This document shows, piece by piece, positions 34,450 to 46,257 of a DNA stretch of 64,000 nt (positions are counted from its first letter, which is position 1; each line of letters begins with the position of its first letter). The position numbers and the translations under genes were made by a program. Below the pieces are notes generated by a model that had not been told where the DNA came from, searched no databases, and saw nothing but the letters and a program-made list of their open reading frames with translations. Source of the DNA: Gracilariopsis chorda (lineage: Eukaryota > Rhodophyta > Florideophyceae > Gracilariales > Gracilariaceae); contig NBIV01000231.1 of assembly GCA_003194525.1 (NCBI GenBank), positions 1 through 64,000 on the forward strand, given 5' to 3'.

Positions 34450-34616
34450 CTGGGAGTACTAACGATTTCTGCCGTAGTGCTCCTCCCAAGCAGCAGAACA
34501 AGAAAGGACCAGACAAGTCCTCCAATGGCTCACCTCGAATCATTCGTTTTTGTACACGAAAGCAAGCACGATACAGTTCACGAACACCTCGTTGGAACCT
34601 TGTTGATATTCACAAC

Positions 34617-37613
34617 GTGAAGACAAGCTCATTCGAGAGAAACCCACTCGAAGTTCAAGGCGCATGTCTGGATTCTGGCGCACAACAATCTGTAGTAGGA
34701 AAACAACAAGCCCAAGCGTACTGTAAAATTGTAGGCATTCCATTTAAGCTGAATCACTCCAACAAAGCTTTTAAATTTGGAGATGGCATATACTTCAGCC
34801 GTGGAACCATGCAAGTACGCATTCCAATCCCTGGCAACACTTTTCTTCCACTTGAGATTGACGTCGTTGACGCCTCTGTACCTCTTCTTATTGGACTCGA
34901 TATCGTGGACTTACACGCTCTTGTACCTGACAACGTGGAAAACATGTTACTCAACAAGAAGTTCAATTGGTCGATACCAATCACGCGGGAATTCGGTCAT
35001 ATGTACTTAGAATGGGACTTCTCTGAGATTCTTTACACAAAAGGTGAACTCTAAAAAATGCATATGCACTTCTACCATCCAAGCGCAAACAAGCTTTTCA
35101 ACTTGATCTCCCGAGCAAAGCCAGAACATGCCATGGTTGAGACCAGGAAACTCATTGAGCATATCTCAAAATCATGTGCCACGTGCCAACGTTTTACACC
35201 CCGGCCACAGTCCTTCCAAGTATCCATTCCAGGCAAAATAATATTCAACAGTGAAATTGCTTTGGATCTTATGTTCTTGGACAAAATGCCAGTTCTACAC
35301 GTTGTCGACACACAAACGCACTTCAGCTCTGCAGTTTTTCTCAAGAGTCAGACCACTGAAGCAATCTGGTACGCATTTCTCGGTTGTTGGGCCACATTAT
35401 ACACCGGCTATCCAGACAAGATGAGACTGGATAAAGCCAGACAATTCACATCCGCTCGATGGAAAGAACTGACAAGCATGGCTGGAATCACCTTACAGTT
35501 CTCAGGCGTTGAAAGTCATAATTCCCTTGGAACCGGTGAACGGTACCATGGACCCTTACGTCATATCTACCAAAAGATTCGATATAGCGAGCCCGATGTC
35601 CCCATCGCCTTAGCCCTTCGACTTGCTGTCAAGGCTATGAACGATACAATGAATCCCGAAGGACTTGTACCTTCACTACTCGTATTTGGAGTTCTTCCTC
35701 GCTTTCCACCGTTTAGCACAGAACTTCCAAATCATGAGGAGCGAATGAGAGCTTTTCAAATCGCGCGCACTGAGATGGAAACCATTACTTCGGAACTTCG
35801 TTTGCGCCGTGCAATCGTCGCTCGCATTCCATCTTCCACATCAACAAGCTTGAAAGTTGGACAAGAAGTTCTAGTTTATCGAGAAGATTTGAAGCCATTA
35901 AAATGGACTGGACCCTATAAAATGGTAAGAATTGATAACAAACAAGTCTTTATCAATCGCAATGGTGAAACAGTCCAACATTCTATTGCACAGGTCAAAC
36001 CTTTTCATCGTGACGAACTAATGGACAACCTTCATACTTGTCTGGAACCAATACTTCCTGGTGATTTTGAACTTTATGATGTTCAAATCACTGAAGTGTT
36101 AGGTCCTTCCGATCACCGTCGGAACCTACCAGCATTCAGTGAAGCTAAACGAAAAGAGCTGGCAGGATTAATATCGCGCGGAACGTGGAAAGTCATTAGA
36201 CAAGACGAAGTGTCAGAAGACGCCAATATCCTCACTGGCCGCTTTGTGCTCGCCATTAAAAATCCTGAGACTGATGAAGAGATATTTAAAGCCAGATTTG
36301 TCGCCCAAGGGCACAAAGATCCAGAGAAAGCTTTTCTAGTGCACAATTCGCCTAATCTAAGACAATATTCAACCCGAATTCTCGTTACCGTCGCCGCTAT
36401 TCTTGGATATAGAGTATGGAACACAGATGTTCGTCAAGCATACTTGCAATCCGCACAGAAGCTCATGCGTAAAGTATACCTGAAGCCTCCAAAAGAACTG
36501 GAACTTCCAGCACACATGTTGTTGGAACTTCTCCGCCCTCTTTATGGACTCTCAGACTCTGGAGACTATTGGTACAGAACAATAACAACTCATCTGAAAG
36601 AAGACCTAGGAATGTCCCCGACGAAAGGAGATCTGTCACTGTTTATGAAACACGAACAGGCAAAGCTCATTGGCTTAACCGGTGTTTACGTAGATGACCT
36701 CCTTCAATGCGGAACCGATCAACTCCTGCAACAGGCAAAGCTCACCGTTCAGAAGTTTGAATCAAAGGACTTGGAAATGGATTCCGCTTTATTCGCAGGC
36801 GTAAGAGTACGCAAAACCGATAACGGATTTTCACTAAGTCAGGAACATTATGCCAAACGATTGCGAATTCTTCCAAAAGATTGCACCTTCTCTGATTTCC
36901 GTTCATTGAGACATAAACTTGCTTGGTTGACCCACACGCGACCAGATATTTGCTGTGCTGTCGACATGGCTGCTCAAGTTACGGAACAATATTTCTCAAG
37001 CGAAGATGTGAAGAACATCAAAAAAGTCGAAAAACATATTCAGCAAAGTCAAAATGTAAATCTGATATATGTGAAACTTGATATTAATTCACTCCGCCTC
37101 AAGGTATATTCCGATTCATCATTTGCGAACAATGCAGACAATTCATCCCAGATCGGATTCATTATTCTTCTCGTGGACAAGTTCAATAACTGCAATATTC
37201 TTCATTTCTCAAGTTACAAAAGCCGGCGCGTTACCAGATCCGTTTTAGGAGGAGAGCTATACGCATTTGCAGATGCATTCGATATAGATTAAGTTATCAA
37301 ACATGACTTAGAGTCAATAATTGGGAAGAAAATTCCAATCACAATGCTTACTGACTCAAAAAGTATATCCGACGTAATAACAAAAAGCTCATCAACATCT
37401 GAAAAGCAACTAATGATCGACATTTTTGCAGATCGTGAAGCCTACTCGAACCACGAAATTTCCGATGTTGGGTATATCACCTCCGCCAACAACCCCGCCG
37501 ATTGTTTTACCAAAGTTAAGAACTGTGATGCTATGAACCAAATTTTAAGTACTTCCACATGCGTTTTAGATATTGATCAACTAGTTACACGTGATTTTAT
37601 GCGACAATTGTAA
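34617..37613 (+). CDS. pol: Pol region of the copia element
   Basis: Parts in order: aspartic protease (ACLDSGAQQSVVG, about 34.66 kb); integrase zinc-binding HxxC pattern ending CATCQRF (about 35.18 kb); integrase core (LDLMFLDK; LDKARQFTS; SHNSLGTGERYHGPL); reverse transcriptase (TDVRQAYLQS, about 36.43 kb; VYVDDLLQ, about 36.69 kb); RNase H (VYSDSSFANNADNSSQ, about 37.11 kb). Integrase before RT defines Ty1/copia. A few breaks. Confidence 0.88.
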
Positions 37614-37618
37614 GCCAT

Positions 37619-37635
37619 ACAAAAAGAGAAGGGAA
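37619..37635 (+). promoter_or_regulatory. Polypurine tract of the copia element
   Basis: ACAAAAAGAGAAGGGAA lies directly before the 3' LTR start at 37636, where plus-strand DNA synthesis would be primed. Confidence 0.75.
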
Positions 37636-38010
37636 TGTGAGGATAAAGCTCCGCTCATCGTCCTTGTCAGACGGTGATGAAGAAGGAGATGGAGTGGACC
37701 ATCTCACCATTCTTGGGGATAGTGAGAAAGCGTTCTGCCTTCTCACCATCCCCGAGGATGGTGTGATGGCTGCTTACAATGCTGCTTTCATGCGAGCATG
37801 TTAGGACTCTTAACTACCGAGAAAGACGACTAGCGTCTTTCTCTCTGAGTATAAAAGGAGGGAACAGAGCTCGGCCTTCGCCTCTCGTCTGTTCCCCAAC
37901 CCATTATTATCATCAACTCTACCTCTTTGAGCAAAGGAATCATCCTTTTTGGGCCGCCCCTAGCTACCACTACAGGCCGCCCCTTTTTCTAAACGTGTTA
38001 TTTCACAACA
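37636..38010 (+). repeat. 3' LTR of the copia element
   Basis: 375 bp, TGTGAGG...CACAACA; direct copy of 31536-31907, with TATA box at 37850-37857 and the CACCATCC/GGATGGTG hairpin at 37744-37763. Confidence 0.92.
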
Positions 38011-38380
38011 TCTTACTAACCCCACCAGCCCTTTACAGCCACAGCAAGTCCTAATAGAAACCATAGACACTCTACGTGTATGTCTACCTGTACGTGTGGT
38101 GCGATGTCAGAACAAGTATGAAAATCGGAAACGGTCGGGAAATAACGGTAGTAAGCTATATTCCAAGACAAGAATCACTTGAAATGGGTAGCGCAAGGAA
38201 TCCAGGGAGCTTTTCGCAGTTAGGTCTGCCCTCTAGACACCAGAACAGTGCAAGAAGAAAGTATTACAAATTTATGACACAATTGTACCAGAAAACAAGC
38301 ATTTACAATTGTATTTGCATATGTTACAGTACCAAGGGCACGATTTCAGATCACGCAGTTCTACAAGTAATACAGGCAAC
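38011..38380. other. No gene recognised
   Basis: Spacer between the copia 3' LTR and the left target-site duplication of the MULE. A plus-strand frame of 147 codons runs from 38076 into the TIR and looks like chance. Confidence 0.35.
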
Positions 38381-38389
38381 GACACAACG
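38381..38389. repeat. Left 9-bp target-site duplication of the MULE
   Basis: GACACAACG. The right partner at 46258-46266 is GAAACAACG, 8 of 9 identical. Nine bases is the length typical of Mutator-like elements. Confidence 0.7.
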
Positions 38390-38628
38390 GGAAAGGGCTA
38401 AACTACACGACGTAGATAGTGTAGGCGAGTCAGCGCACATTTGCACCAATAAAAAGAGAGAGTCAGCTGGAACGTGCCACAGCCAGCTGCACAAGCGCCC
38501 GTGCCGCTTGAGATCTTAATTTAGTCAATAATACGGCCCTATTTTGGATTTCAACAAGTAGATCTGCATAGTCGGAGAATCCCTCTATCCCTGCTCTCTC
38601 CAGCCGCCAAATCAGCAAATCGCAAAAG
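38390..38628 (+). repeat. Left TIR of the MULE
   Basis: Starts GGAAAGGGCTAAAC and matches the reverse complement of 46019-46257 over about 237 bp. Contains CCAATAAAAAG and a GGCACGTGCC-like palindromic segment, more perfect in the right TIR. Confidence 0.85.
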
Positions 38629-38911
38629 TCAAGATTGATATTTGGCGCCATTGTTGTCCAAATTGGTGAGCGTAACCGAACAATAAAAGGGATAAAGAAT
38701 CGCGATCGTGCTCCCTCAACATTCGTTCGCCATATTATCAAAATCAACCAAAGCTCTTAAACACCATCGAGGAAGTGTTTCCAAAGAGTAATGGAAGTGG
38801 AACTCCTGGTGAGACTGAAGTTCGGATCTAGGGAAATAACGCATCCAAAAGAGACGCGCATCGGAAAAAGACGAAAATGAAAACAGCGGCGACGAGCCGG
38901 AAGTTCGAGAG

Positions 38912-39903
38912 ATGAAAAGCATGGGGTTTATCAGGCGCTTCGCACATATCAAAGCTATTTATATTCTAATGCTTTCTATCAGGGCAGCAGTCTGCAATAC
39001 CCCTTCAATCACAAGAAAGTCATACCCAATTCCTGATCATGCAAGGCCGTTTTTATCTACGGTTTCAGTAGCTGAAAGCGCAAAATTACTCACATCTATA
39101 TGGTAAGTGGCCAAGATTCGACAACTTGTATCGCTCTATGGTCTGATTTTAACATATGGTATCATGCAGCTCATGGATATTATGTTGAACGCACCCCAGC
39201 ATAGAACAGTGAATCATTCTTTGGTAATAGAGGAACTCGGATCATTTGCACGTGATGTAACGATTAAGTTCTTCGAATGGCTTGCTATAAACCCAGAGTT
39301 AACTTTGTACATGGTATTCAGTGTGGACAAAGGCAGTTTCCGGATGTATAAATCTTTCATATGACAGAATACCATCCAAGAGAACCGCAAGAATAAGAAA
39401 CAAGACTCTGGAAACGATTCCGATATATTACAACTTGCTATTGCCTCTCGTGCCCACAGCGATTTAAGGGACATCGGATGCAGCACACGAAGAAACAGAA
39501 GAAGTCCTGGATCTCGAAGAAAACGTCAAGCTGAGCGTCGGAAAAGGGTGAAGAGACCCAAGCTTGATGAGGATGAAGATGTGGACGACTTAGATAACCT
39601 AAAGGGTTAAGCAAGTTTTCAGATATGTTAAGTGAGCTTGTCGAAAGCAACGCATCTGGTGTGAAGATTGAGAACCTTCTTAGGTCCAAGCCTAAGACTG
39701 CGGATACGCGTTTGATGGGGCTTATGGTGCGAGTGGGGTTGGATTGTTTGTTCATGAGTTCAGGTGATACTATTTTTGAGTCTTTTGAGAGATTCGCTGG
39801 CTCCTCAGTGATTGAAGTGCATGGAACACTTCCACCTGAGCGTCCACTTAGGGGTTATCAGATGCAAGGAAGACTGTTCACGCGTTCTTGGATGGGGTCT
39901 TAG
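38912..39903 (+). pseudogene. Plus-strand cargo ORFs inside the MULE; unknown product
   Basis: Three open segments with protein-like content. 38912-39106 begins MKSMGFIRRFAHIK and ends at a strong donor (gtaagt at 39103). 39107-39610 reads through one TGA at 39362-39364 and includes FEWLAINPELTLYMVFSVDK, then a very basic RRKRQAERRKRVKRP stretch (bipartite nuclear-signal-like) followed by an acidic DEDEDVDDLDN tail. 39625-39903 starts MLSELVESNASGVKIENLL right after a ttttcag acceptor-like site. They could be exons of one gene, but simple joining at the best sites does not keep one frame, so the gene model is open. No known domain. It may be a second MULE gene or captured host sequence. Confidence 0.35.
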
Positions 39904-40380
39904 AATACGCGAAGGGCATTTCTCTATGATACGCATAGATATCTAGAAGTTGAATAAAGAAGTAAAGTGAAGCAGAAGGCGATAGAAGCAAGTAACTAGG
40001 GCTTCTATGAAGAACAGAAAGAGCTCAAGAAAATCATGAAAGAAGGAAAGGGATCAAATGCCTGTGTTAAACGCTACAGCTATTGAATGTGTCCGAGAGA
40101 CTTTGACATAATTCAAAGTGCTTTGTGTTGCACGTCTTGGGCTACGAAGTTTATGGTGCCACAGCTGCTTCCAAGGATGTCGAAGGTGTGTGACAGTTCT
40201 TCTGATATGCTTCCTGGGACGAATGCGGGCTTGTCCTCGCCCGCTTTTTCGTGCGCTCCAAGGAGCTTTTCTTTATCCGTTGTGCCCTGTGGGTCAATTG
40301 CTTGGCGGACGGATCCCCGGGGAGCTGAAATCTTTTGTAGAAGAAGATGGATGCAGTAAAGTGACAGTGTTCTCTGTTTC

Positions 40381-43337
40381 TTATAATTGTTCTGTTAATG
40401 AAGCCAACCTTGTTCTGAAGATACCTCTAACTTCAAAGGGTGTCGCTTTCCCTTGCTGAATGTCTGTGATGGCATCCCTTAAAAAACGTAGAACTCCACT
40501 CACCGCAACACGTCCAATTCCAGTAGCTTGTCGATGTAAATCATCGTAGAGGTTTTTTCCTTCCATGTACGTATTGTACCCATCTACTTCCGAGTCTTCT
40601 CTACTGGTTGTAAGTATATCTGAGTCAATGGCGATAATCCCTTTCTCCCTCGACTCATCAAAATGGCGTAGTCGGTAATTCATCTCCTCCTTGTTAAAGT
40701 ATTGGGTCTCTGACCTGACTTTCGCCATGTAGGGGACTGTCAAGGCAGATTTATCTTTTCTCCAGTATGTAGAGAAAAGCGCTTCCAGAGGTACGAAGAA
40801 TCCTAGTATGTTTCGTAGTTCAGGGAACCGCAGGCGTTCTTCCTGATAAACCACGGCACATGGAACCATGTGACGACAAGCAAAGCCAAAGGACCATGGC
40901 TGGCCACAGGAACAGACATCAATAAACTCTGCCTTTACGTCATCCTCTGACCCCGTATACCGTTTTGAGAATTGTAAAACAGTCTCCTGTGATGAGCATT
41001 CTTCATCCACCGATGCAATCCGGCTCTGACTCAGATGGCTTCCCCATTTCAACTTAAATCGAGCTACATGTCCAATTGCTGGGGTTGAACTACTTTCCAG
41101 GTTTCTGATTGCTTCTAGCCACGCTTCCTGTGAATAATCCACCACCTATGTGCTGGCAAGAATGTAGTTCTTCAAGTGCTTAAAGCTCAAATCTACGAAG
41201 TGCGCCAAAGCGTAGTTCTTGTACTCAGCCACCAAGCTGTCTGCAACTTCTACAGATAGAAAGTGCTCGAGCTCTCTTGTCTTTCGATATCTCCCACTTT
41301 GGGAAGATAAGGTTCGTACAAGCTCCAAGTTCCGGGTATCAGCCCGTTCTTGGGATGTACGCCGATTCTCCAAAGGAACCTTGCACAAGGGAATCTTCTT
41401 CGATATAATGATCTTCTTGTATGCAGAATTAGAGAATTCGGTGTAAACTGTTCCTCGGAACATATAACGGGTAAGTATAGCCGCATTTCGGAAGCAAGAC
41501 ACCAGCATATGCGGCTTATAGTGGTATAACTACTTATACCACACAGGGAGACAATCGTCAAAAGCATCAAACTACTTGGATTCTAGCATTCTCTTCCTTT
41601 CGAAAAACGTTTCCGACATATATGTCCTTCTGAGGTGAACAGGTCTTTCTTCATATCGTGCATCCAATCCATCCTACCAATCGTTCTACACCAATTGGCC
41701 ACATTTTTCTTCTGATTCTCGTTCAGATGCCATTCGTTGAGACTTATATAGGACGAATTGAACACCTTCTCAGCTGCATTTATACACGCAGTGTTCTGGT
41801 CCATCACTACTATCGCCGGTGAGACGGTGACTATAGACTTGAAGTAGGACAGAATTCGTACGAAGTTCTCTTCTGTCTCGGAGCACATGTATCCCATGAA
41901 AAATGTCAACACATGACCATCATTGGCTCTTCCATTAAAAGTGACCTGAAAGAAACCGTATCTACTGGCTATGGCTTTACAATCAACAGATACCCCCGGA
42001 ACAATGCCGAACTTCTGGTAGTCTTCCATCCACTCTCTAAACGACCAACAAGCGTACTTCGTCCTACCCGAATCGTTATCAGCGAAGAATCCTTTACTCC
42101 CTGCGCCCTCCTTGCTCAACGAAAAGAGCAGATCGCACAACCTTACACATTACAAATCGCGTGGATTGCTTGTGGAGGAAGCATACCTCAACTTCTTCCT
42201 TGCCGATACCAGATTTATCTTTTGATTGTACTGGTCTTCCAGGTATCGTATCGTATCTCTAAAGCTCATATGCAAATCGCTCGTCATATGTATCGCTTCA
42301 GAACGCATTTGCCGCTTGAGATGTCTAATACCAAAGCTCCCGGAGGGACCAAGTCCATGTTTAAAACCATATAAAATAGCCACGTAGATCATTCCACCAT
42401 CTTCCTCCTGCCCAGAATCCTCCGTCTTAATCGTTATCGAAAAGAGGCATCGCCTCATCTTGTTATTGTATTGATCGCACTTCAAGATTCCCTTCTTCAG
42501 CACCCTTCTATTCCCGCGTTCAGCACCACGACTCTTCGGAGACTTTGTCTTATCTGGAGATCGCTTTCGTTCTCCAACGTAGATAGAAGTCCTTACGAAT
42601 AAGCTGTACCCGAAGCAGTCCGAGATAAATTGAACTTCCCTCAGAACCGTGACACCAGGAGCATCAAGAGGAAGGGTTTCCAGATAGGCTAAGAAAGCTG
42701 CTTTAAAACACTCCTCAATTCTCTCATTCGGTATCGTGTTCTGTACGGATTCCGTGCCCAATTCTTCTTCAACATCTTCAGTCCAGTACTTTTCGTCCTT
42801 CTCTCCAAGGCCATCCTTCTCCCTTGATTCTGATTCTTCTTCATTCAGGATGCCACCATTAGAGTCTTCGAAAAAGCATGAAGTAACCTCCCCTTCGTCA
42901 TCTAGGAATCTATCAATGAGCAGCGCATCATCTTTTTCAACAGATTGCTCATCTGAAACCTGCTGCGCATAAGCAACGTTTGCGTTGAGAGTTTTACTCT
43001 CCTCACTCCTTTCTGAGCCTAACTCGGCGCTCACAGCGCTGTGGGGTGCACGCTCGCATTTCGCGTCCACTGTTTGTGTTGAGGAGTTCGGAGAAGCAGC
43101 ATGGGGGTCAGCTTCAAAAGAGCCAATGCCAAAATCGCCCCTTACGTTACTCTCGACGTTAAACGCGTTATTCAGAAGTCCTTCCGAGCATTTTACATCG
43201 TTTAAGCCATCTTTCCTGATGCCTTCCCCTGAGATAGGTCCTTGCTGGAGCCTCTTTGGTAGATTGGAAACCGGCCTACCTCCTTCCTGTGAAACCAAGG
43301 AGTGTTGCTTCCAAAGCTCGGGTTTGGGTTCGTGCAC
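40381..43337 (-). pseudogene. MULE transposase (FAR1-like N-terminus, MULE core, SWIM finger), broken
   Basis: 43337-42150 has an acidic, Ser/Glu-rich leader, then FISDCFGYSLFVRTS...LKCDQYN and GIRHLKRQMRSEAIHMTS, resembling the DNA-binding start of FAR1/MULE proteins. 42140-41583 holds the catalytic core: SVDCKAIASRYGFF, FFMGYMCSETEENF, VVMDQNTACINAA, then NEWHLNENQKKN. 41508-41146 is the helical part after the core. 41145-40381 contains a SWIM zinc finger (CSCGQPWSFGFACRH). The protein would cut the TIRs and insert the element. In-frame stops at 42150-42152 (TAA), 41583-41585 (TAG) and 41146-41148 (TAG), plus a frame change between 41583 and 41508, show it is inactive unless some are introns. 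Confidence 0.8.
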
Positions 43338-43933
43338 TCCTCTTTGCGAAGCACGGCAATCAAATACGCCCCCCTCTCAGGGCATTTCGTGCTATGCAAC
43401 ACGCAATAGAAAGAATAGAAGTCCTCAGCCCCACTGGAGTCGCCATATGCCATATCGTCTTCGCTACATGTTTCTGCATCGCTTTGAGATAAAGTTCCAT
43501 TTGAATGCTCTAGGAGGTAGCATGATGAGCTGTTGTAGAACTCGGCTCCCTGGAAGGAGGGTATGGTTCGAAATATGCATGACCGGCGTACATTTTCTCC
43601 ATTTTTCCGTATGTGCTCTTCCCATTCTTGTAGACGGGAGGCTAAAGAGGAGCGAATGCCCTCAAAGCTCCTTCTCACAATATCATCGGGGCAAGGAAGT
43701 TTTTGAGGGGTGTGCGTGTGTATCAGGTCCTGTTCAATTACCCGAAATCTCGCCATGGGATAGAACTTTGCCAGAATGTTGGAGCAGCACTGCGGTTTGT
43801 GCCGCAGACACCGCAATTTTACGGTGAGCAGCGCAGACGACCTCGACTTCCTCGTCTGCAACACAGAAGTATTGTACAACATAGAATTAGCCAAAGTTCT
43901 TAGCAATGTAGGTAACCAGTGCAGGAAGGTCAA
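43202..43933 (-). CDS. Unrecognised MULE-internal ORF (243 codons)
   Basis: Overlaps the 3' end of the next upstream ORF by 47 bp and the start of the transposase ORF by 136 bp, all on the minus strand in different frames. The middle is protein-like (VRRSFEGIRSSLASRLQEWE; SQSDAETCSEDDMAYGDSSG), with an acidic Ser-rich stretch. The overlaps suggest either frame changes in a once longer protein or small introns. No domain recognised. Confidence 0.35.
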   Translation of the reverse strand: MTFLHWLPTLLRTLANSMLYNTSVLQTRKSRSSALLTVKLRCLRHKPQCCSNILAKFYPMARFRVIEQDLIHTHTPQKLPCPDDIVRRSFEGIRSSLASRLQEWEEHIRKNGENVRRSCIFRTIPSFQGAEFYNSSSCYLLEHSNGTLSQSDAETCSEDDMAYGDSSGAEDFYSFYCVLHSTKCPERGAYLIAVLRKEECTNPNPSFGSNTPWFHRKEVGRFPIYQRGSSKDLSQGKASGKMA

Positions 43934-44606
43934 AGACCTTCTTTAAACCTTTCAGAGCTGAGACAAGCTTCTCGTTTAACATCGCAAGTTCTGTCTTACA
44001 TTCACCACCGTCCTGAAGTTTTACATCAACTCCTGAACGCCTTCCATTGTTTTCAAATCTCTCTTGGAAGTCTGCCTGAACCTCAGTGCATGACCCGGTC
44101 TTCGAAGTTCGTCCTTCACACATATTCATTGATGGTAGCTCCATGTGCGGCTTCTTCTGTCGCTGAGCATCATAACAGGCTGCCAGCTCTTCATTCAGCT
44201 CTTGAGCTTGACTACCATTCTCAGAAGCCTGCTTCTTCTCTTCAATCTGTTTTTCAGTTTTTGCCTTCAGCTCGGAAGGCGCCGCGGTATCCTTCGCTCT
44301 TTCTTCAGGTGCAACTTCTACCTGTGCCTGTGTCCGACTGATCGTCTTTGCTGGTGAATGTCCTTCAATTTCCATGTCTACTTGACTACCTTCTCCATTC
44401 CGAATCCTTTTCTGCTCCTCTTCTACACCTGATACTCTACCTACTTCAGAACCTCTTCCAGTTTTCTCATCTAGCGCTATGTGCACCACCTCGGAGCGGT
44501 GTGATACACATCTCTCAATCAATGTGTTCACAATGTCCCCTACAACCCGAGCAGAATCAGAAAACTGCACTCGTCGCTTCATGCGAATCTTTAGGAGCAG
44601 ACACAT
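43887..44606 (-). CDS. Unrecognised MULE-internal ORF, Glu/Lys/Gln-rich (239 codons)
   Basis: Begins MCLLLKIRMKRRVQFSDSAR. The central 130 residues are rich in Glu, Lys and Gln, likely helical or coiled coil. It ends with LVSALKGLKKVFDLPALVTY. Overlaps the downstream ORF in another frame. It may be part of an N-terminal extension of the transposase gene or a second MULE gene. No family recognised. Confidence 0.35.
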   Translation of the reverse strand: MCLLLKIRMKRRVQFSDSARVVGDIVNTLIERCVSHRSEVVHIALDEKTGRGSEVGRVSGVEEEQKRIRNGEGSQVDMEIEGHSPAKTISRTQAQVEVAPEERAKDTAAPSELKAKTEKQIEEKKQASENGSQAQELNEELAACYDAQRQKKPHMELPSMNMCEGRTSKTGSCTEVQADFQERFENNGRRSGVDVKLQDGGECKTELAMLNEKLVSALKGLKKVFDLPALVTYIAKNFG

Positions 44607-44666
44607 CCCACTGCTCTGAACAGAACTTTGGTTTAGCTCATGATCACGCTTTGTTCGCTGGCTTTA

Positions 44667-45044
44667 TCATATAGCACGCGTCTCAGAGTCACGCGTACCC
44701 GAGGGCATTGGCTGAAGATTCGTCTCTCTACAGGGTTCGTTGAAAACATCCACGACCTTTCCTTCTCCTGCTTCCCGTTCCCCAAGAACTGTATTCACAT
44801 CCGTTCCCTCTTCCTTTCCAGCTTCTTCCTTTCCACTCTGCTTCCCAATGCTCCGCTCTACGCTTCGTTTCCTACGCTGCCGTTGTTTACCTTCCTTCCT
44901 CATGCGAAGGAGTTCTAAACGATGCTCTGACCGGAGCCGTACGACCATTGTTTCAGTAACAATGTCGGTTTGAAAGAACTCCTTCGCCATGAGTATGTGT
45001 AAAATCCAGATTCTAATGGAAATCCATCGAATCCTCTCAGTCAA
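44667..45044 (-). CDS. Unrecognised MULE-internal ORF (125 codons)
   Basis: Starts MTERIRWISIRIWILHILM, then an Arg/Lys/Glu-rich, probably helical stretch. Ends 60 bp before the next ORF on the same strand. No domain recognised; could be an exon of the same gene as the ORFs downstream. Confidence 0.3.
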   Translation of the reverse strand: MTERIRWISIRIWILHILMAKEFFQTDIVTETMVVRLRSEHRLELLRMRKEGKQRQRRKRSVERSIGKQSGKEEAGKEEGTDVNTVLGEREAGEGKVVDVFNEPCRETNLQPMPSGTRDSETRAI

Positions 45045-45416
45045 CGCCCGGCTGTACCCAGAGGCATAGGTTCACTTCGAGATACAGCCGTGGGCGGCAC
45101 TGAACATGGTGAAAAGGGAAACAACATAGCAACCACAGCTGTGCGAGTCATTTTGTCGCTTAAAACCTTTTACCTGTAGCATGTAGCTCCGCTCCGATAT
45201 CATCGCACATAGCGCTTCATCCCCTGTGTGGCAAAAGAGAACAAGAAAGAGAACAGTTTCAGAATCCTTCGATCAACAGACATTCCAAAGCTGTCTCCAA
45301 ACCAAACCGTCCATCTTTGAGTTCCTCGCGCCATATTGACCACTTTCTTCCCTACCAAAACACCTCAATGGCTGTTAGACATGTTCAACGGGACTACAAC
45401 GGTGTTTATCTCTGCA

Positions 45417-45826
45417 TCACCGAAGGTAAACCACTTCTTGAACACTTCCAAATCCTCTTCTGGTATGTTTTTCCTTCTTTCCCGTGAATGACTTCGATAG
45501 TCTTGTCAGCATCACTCCAATAGAACATGAGGCAAAAGCCCCACCAACAGAAGGTACCATGTTCAACACAGCTGTTGAGATCAGATCGCTACACATTTCC
45601 GAATCAGGTCTTGAACTATGTACCAAAGAAACCAGTGTTGTTTCTTTGCCTTCTCCGATCAGGATTCTGGCTACATGGTTCTTCACGACCACACAAATGA
45701 CTTTGGAACTGGCAGTGCCATCGCTGATGCGCATTTGCGTACCATTCTCAAGATTCTCCCAGAACGACGTAAAAGTTTCATATATTTCATGTTCTTGGAG
45801 AATTTCTACGTAATCAGACGCTTTTT
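45417..45826 (-). CDS. Unrecognised MULE-internal ORF near the right TIR
   Basis: The frame is open from about 45826 (after a TAA) to 45417, about 136 codons; the first ATG is at 45734. Compact, non-repetitive composition (VEILQEHEIYETFTSFWENL; NMVPSVGGAFASCSIGVM) suggests real coding sequence, perhaps the first coding exon of the minus-strand gene that starts inside the right TIR. No family recognised. Confidence 0.35.
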
Positions 45827-46018
45827 ATTGCTCCATTGCTCAAAGCAATAGAATCATACACGACAGCGGTGAGGAAAGGAGATTGGGAATTAGAGAGAGT
45901 CAGTAGCCTTTGAAAGTGTCGTCGAAGATGTGAAGGAGGACGTAGTACCTGACGTATCTGTCATTACCACACATTTTGACGACGCCGCGCGGTAACCACG
46001 ACTGCATCTACATCTCAT

Positions 46019-46257
46019 TTACGTTTTGCTGACTTGGCGGCTGGAGAGAGCAGGGATAGAGGGAATGCCCTGACTCTGTGGATCTGCTGGTTGAAATCCA
46101 AAATAGGGGCGTATTATTTGCTACATTAAGATCTCAAGCGACACGGGCACTTGTGCGGCTCGCCGTGGCACGTGCCCGCTGACTCTCTCTTTTTATTGGT
46201 GCAAATGCGCGCTGACTCGCCTACACTATCTACGTCGTGTATTTTAGCCTTTTCCGC
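46019..46257 (-). repeat. Right TIR of the MULE
   Basis: Reverse complement of the left TIR, about 88 % identical by eye. The outer end on the minus strand reads GCGGAAAAGGCTAAAA. Confidence 0.85.

Larger units (their letters stand above)
31536..38010 (+). mobile_element. Ty1/copia LTR retrotransposon with an extra leader ORF, nearly whole
   Basis: A 6.5-kb element: 5' LTR 31536-31907, leader zinc-finger ORF, gag, pol in copia order (protease, integrase, RT, RNase H), polypurine tract, 3' LTR 37636-38010. The LTRs differ at about 17 positions (roughly 4-5 %), so insertion is fairly recent. A few breaks in all. Flanking bases (cacac on the left, tctta on the right) do not form a target duplication. 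No clear PBS was identified. Confidence 0.92.
38390..46257 (-). mobile_element. Mutator-like DNA transposon (TIR-MULE), degenerate
   Basis: 7.9 kb, bounded by ~237-bp inverted terminal repeats (left 38390-38628, right 46019-46257; about 88 % identical by eye) and by a 9-bp target duplication with one mismatch. Encodes a MULE-type transposase on the minus strand (43337-40381) that is now broken. Further minus-strand ORFs fill 43.2-45.8 kb, and a plus-strand coding-like region lies at 38.9-39.9 kb. MULEs often carry a second gene or captured host fragments. The TIRs have diverged from each other, so it is not a recent arrival. Confidence 0.85.
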
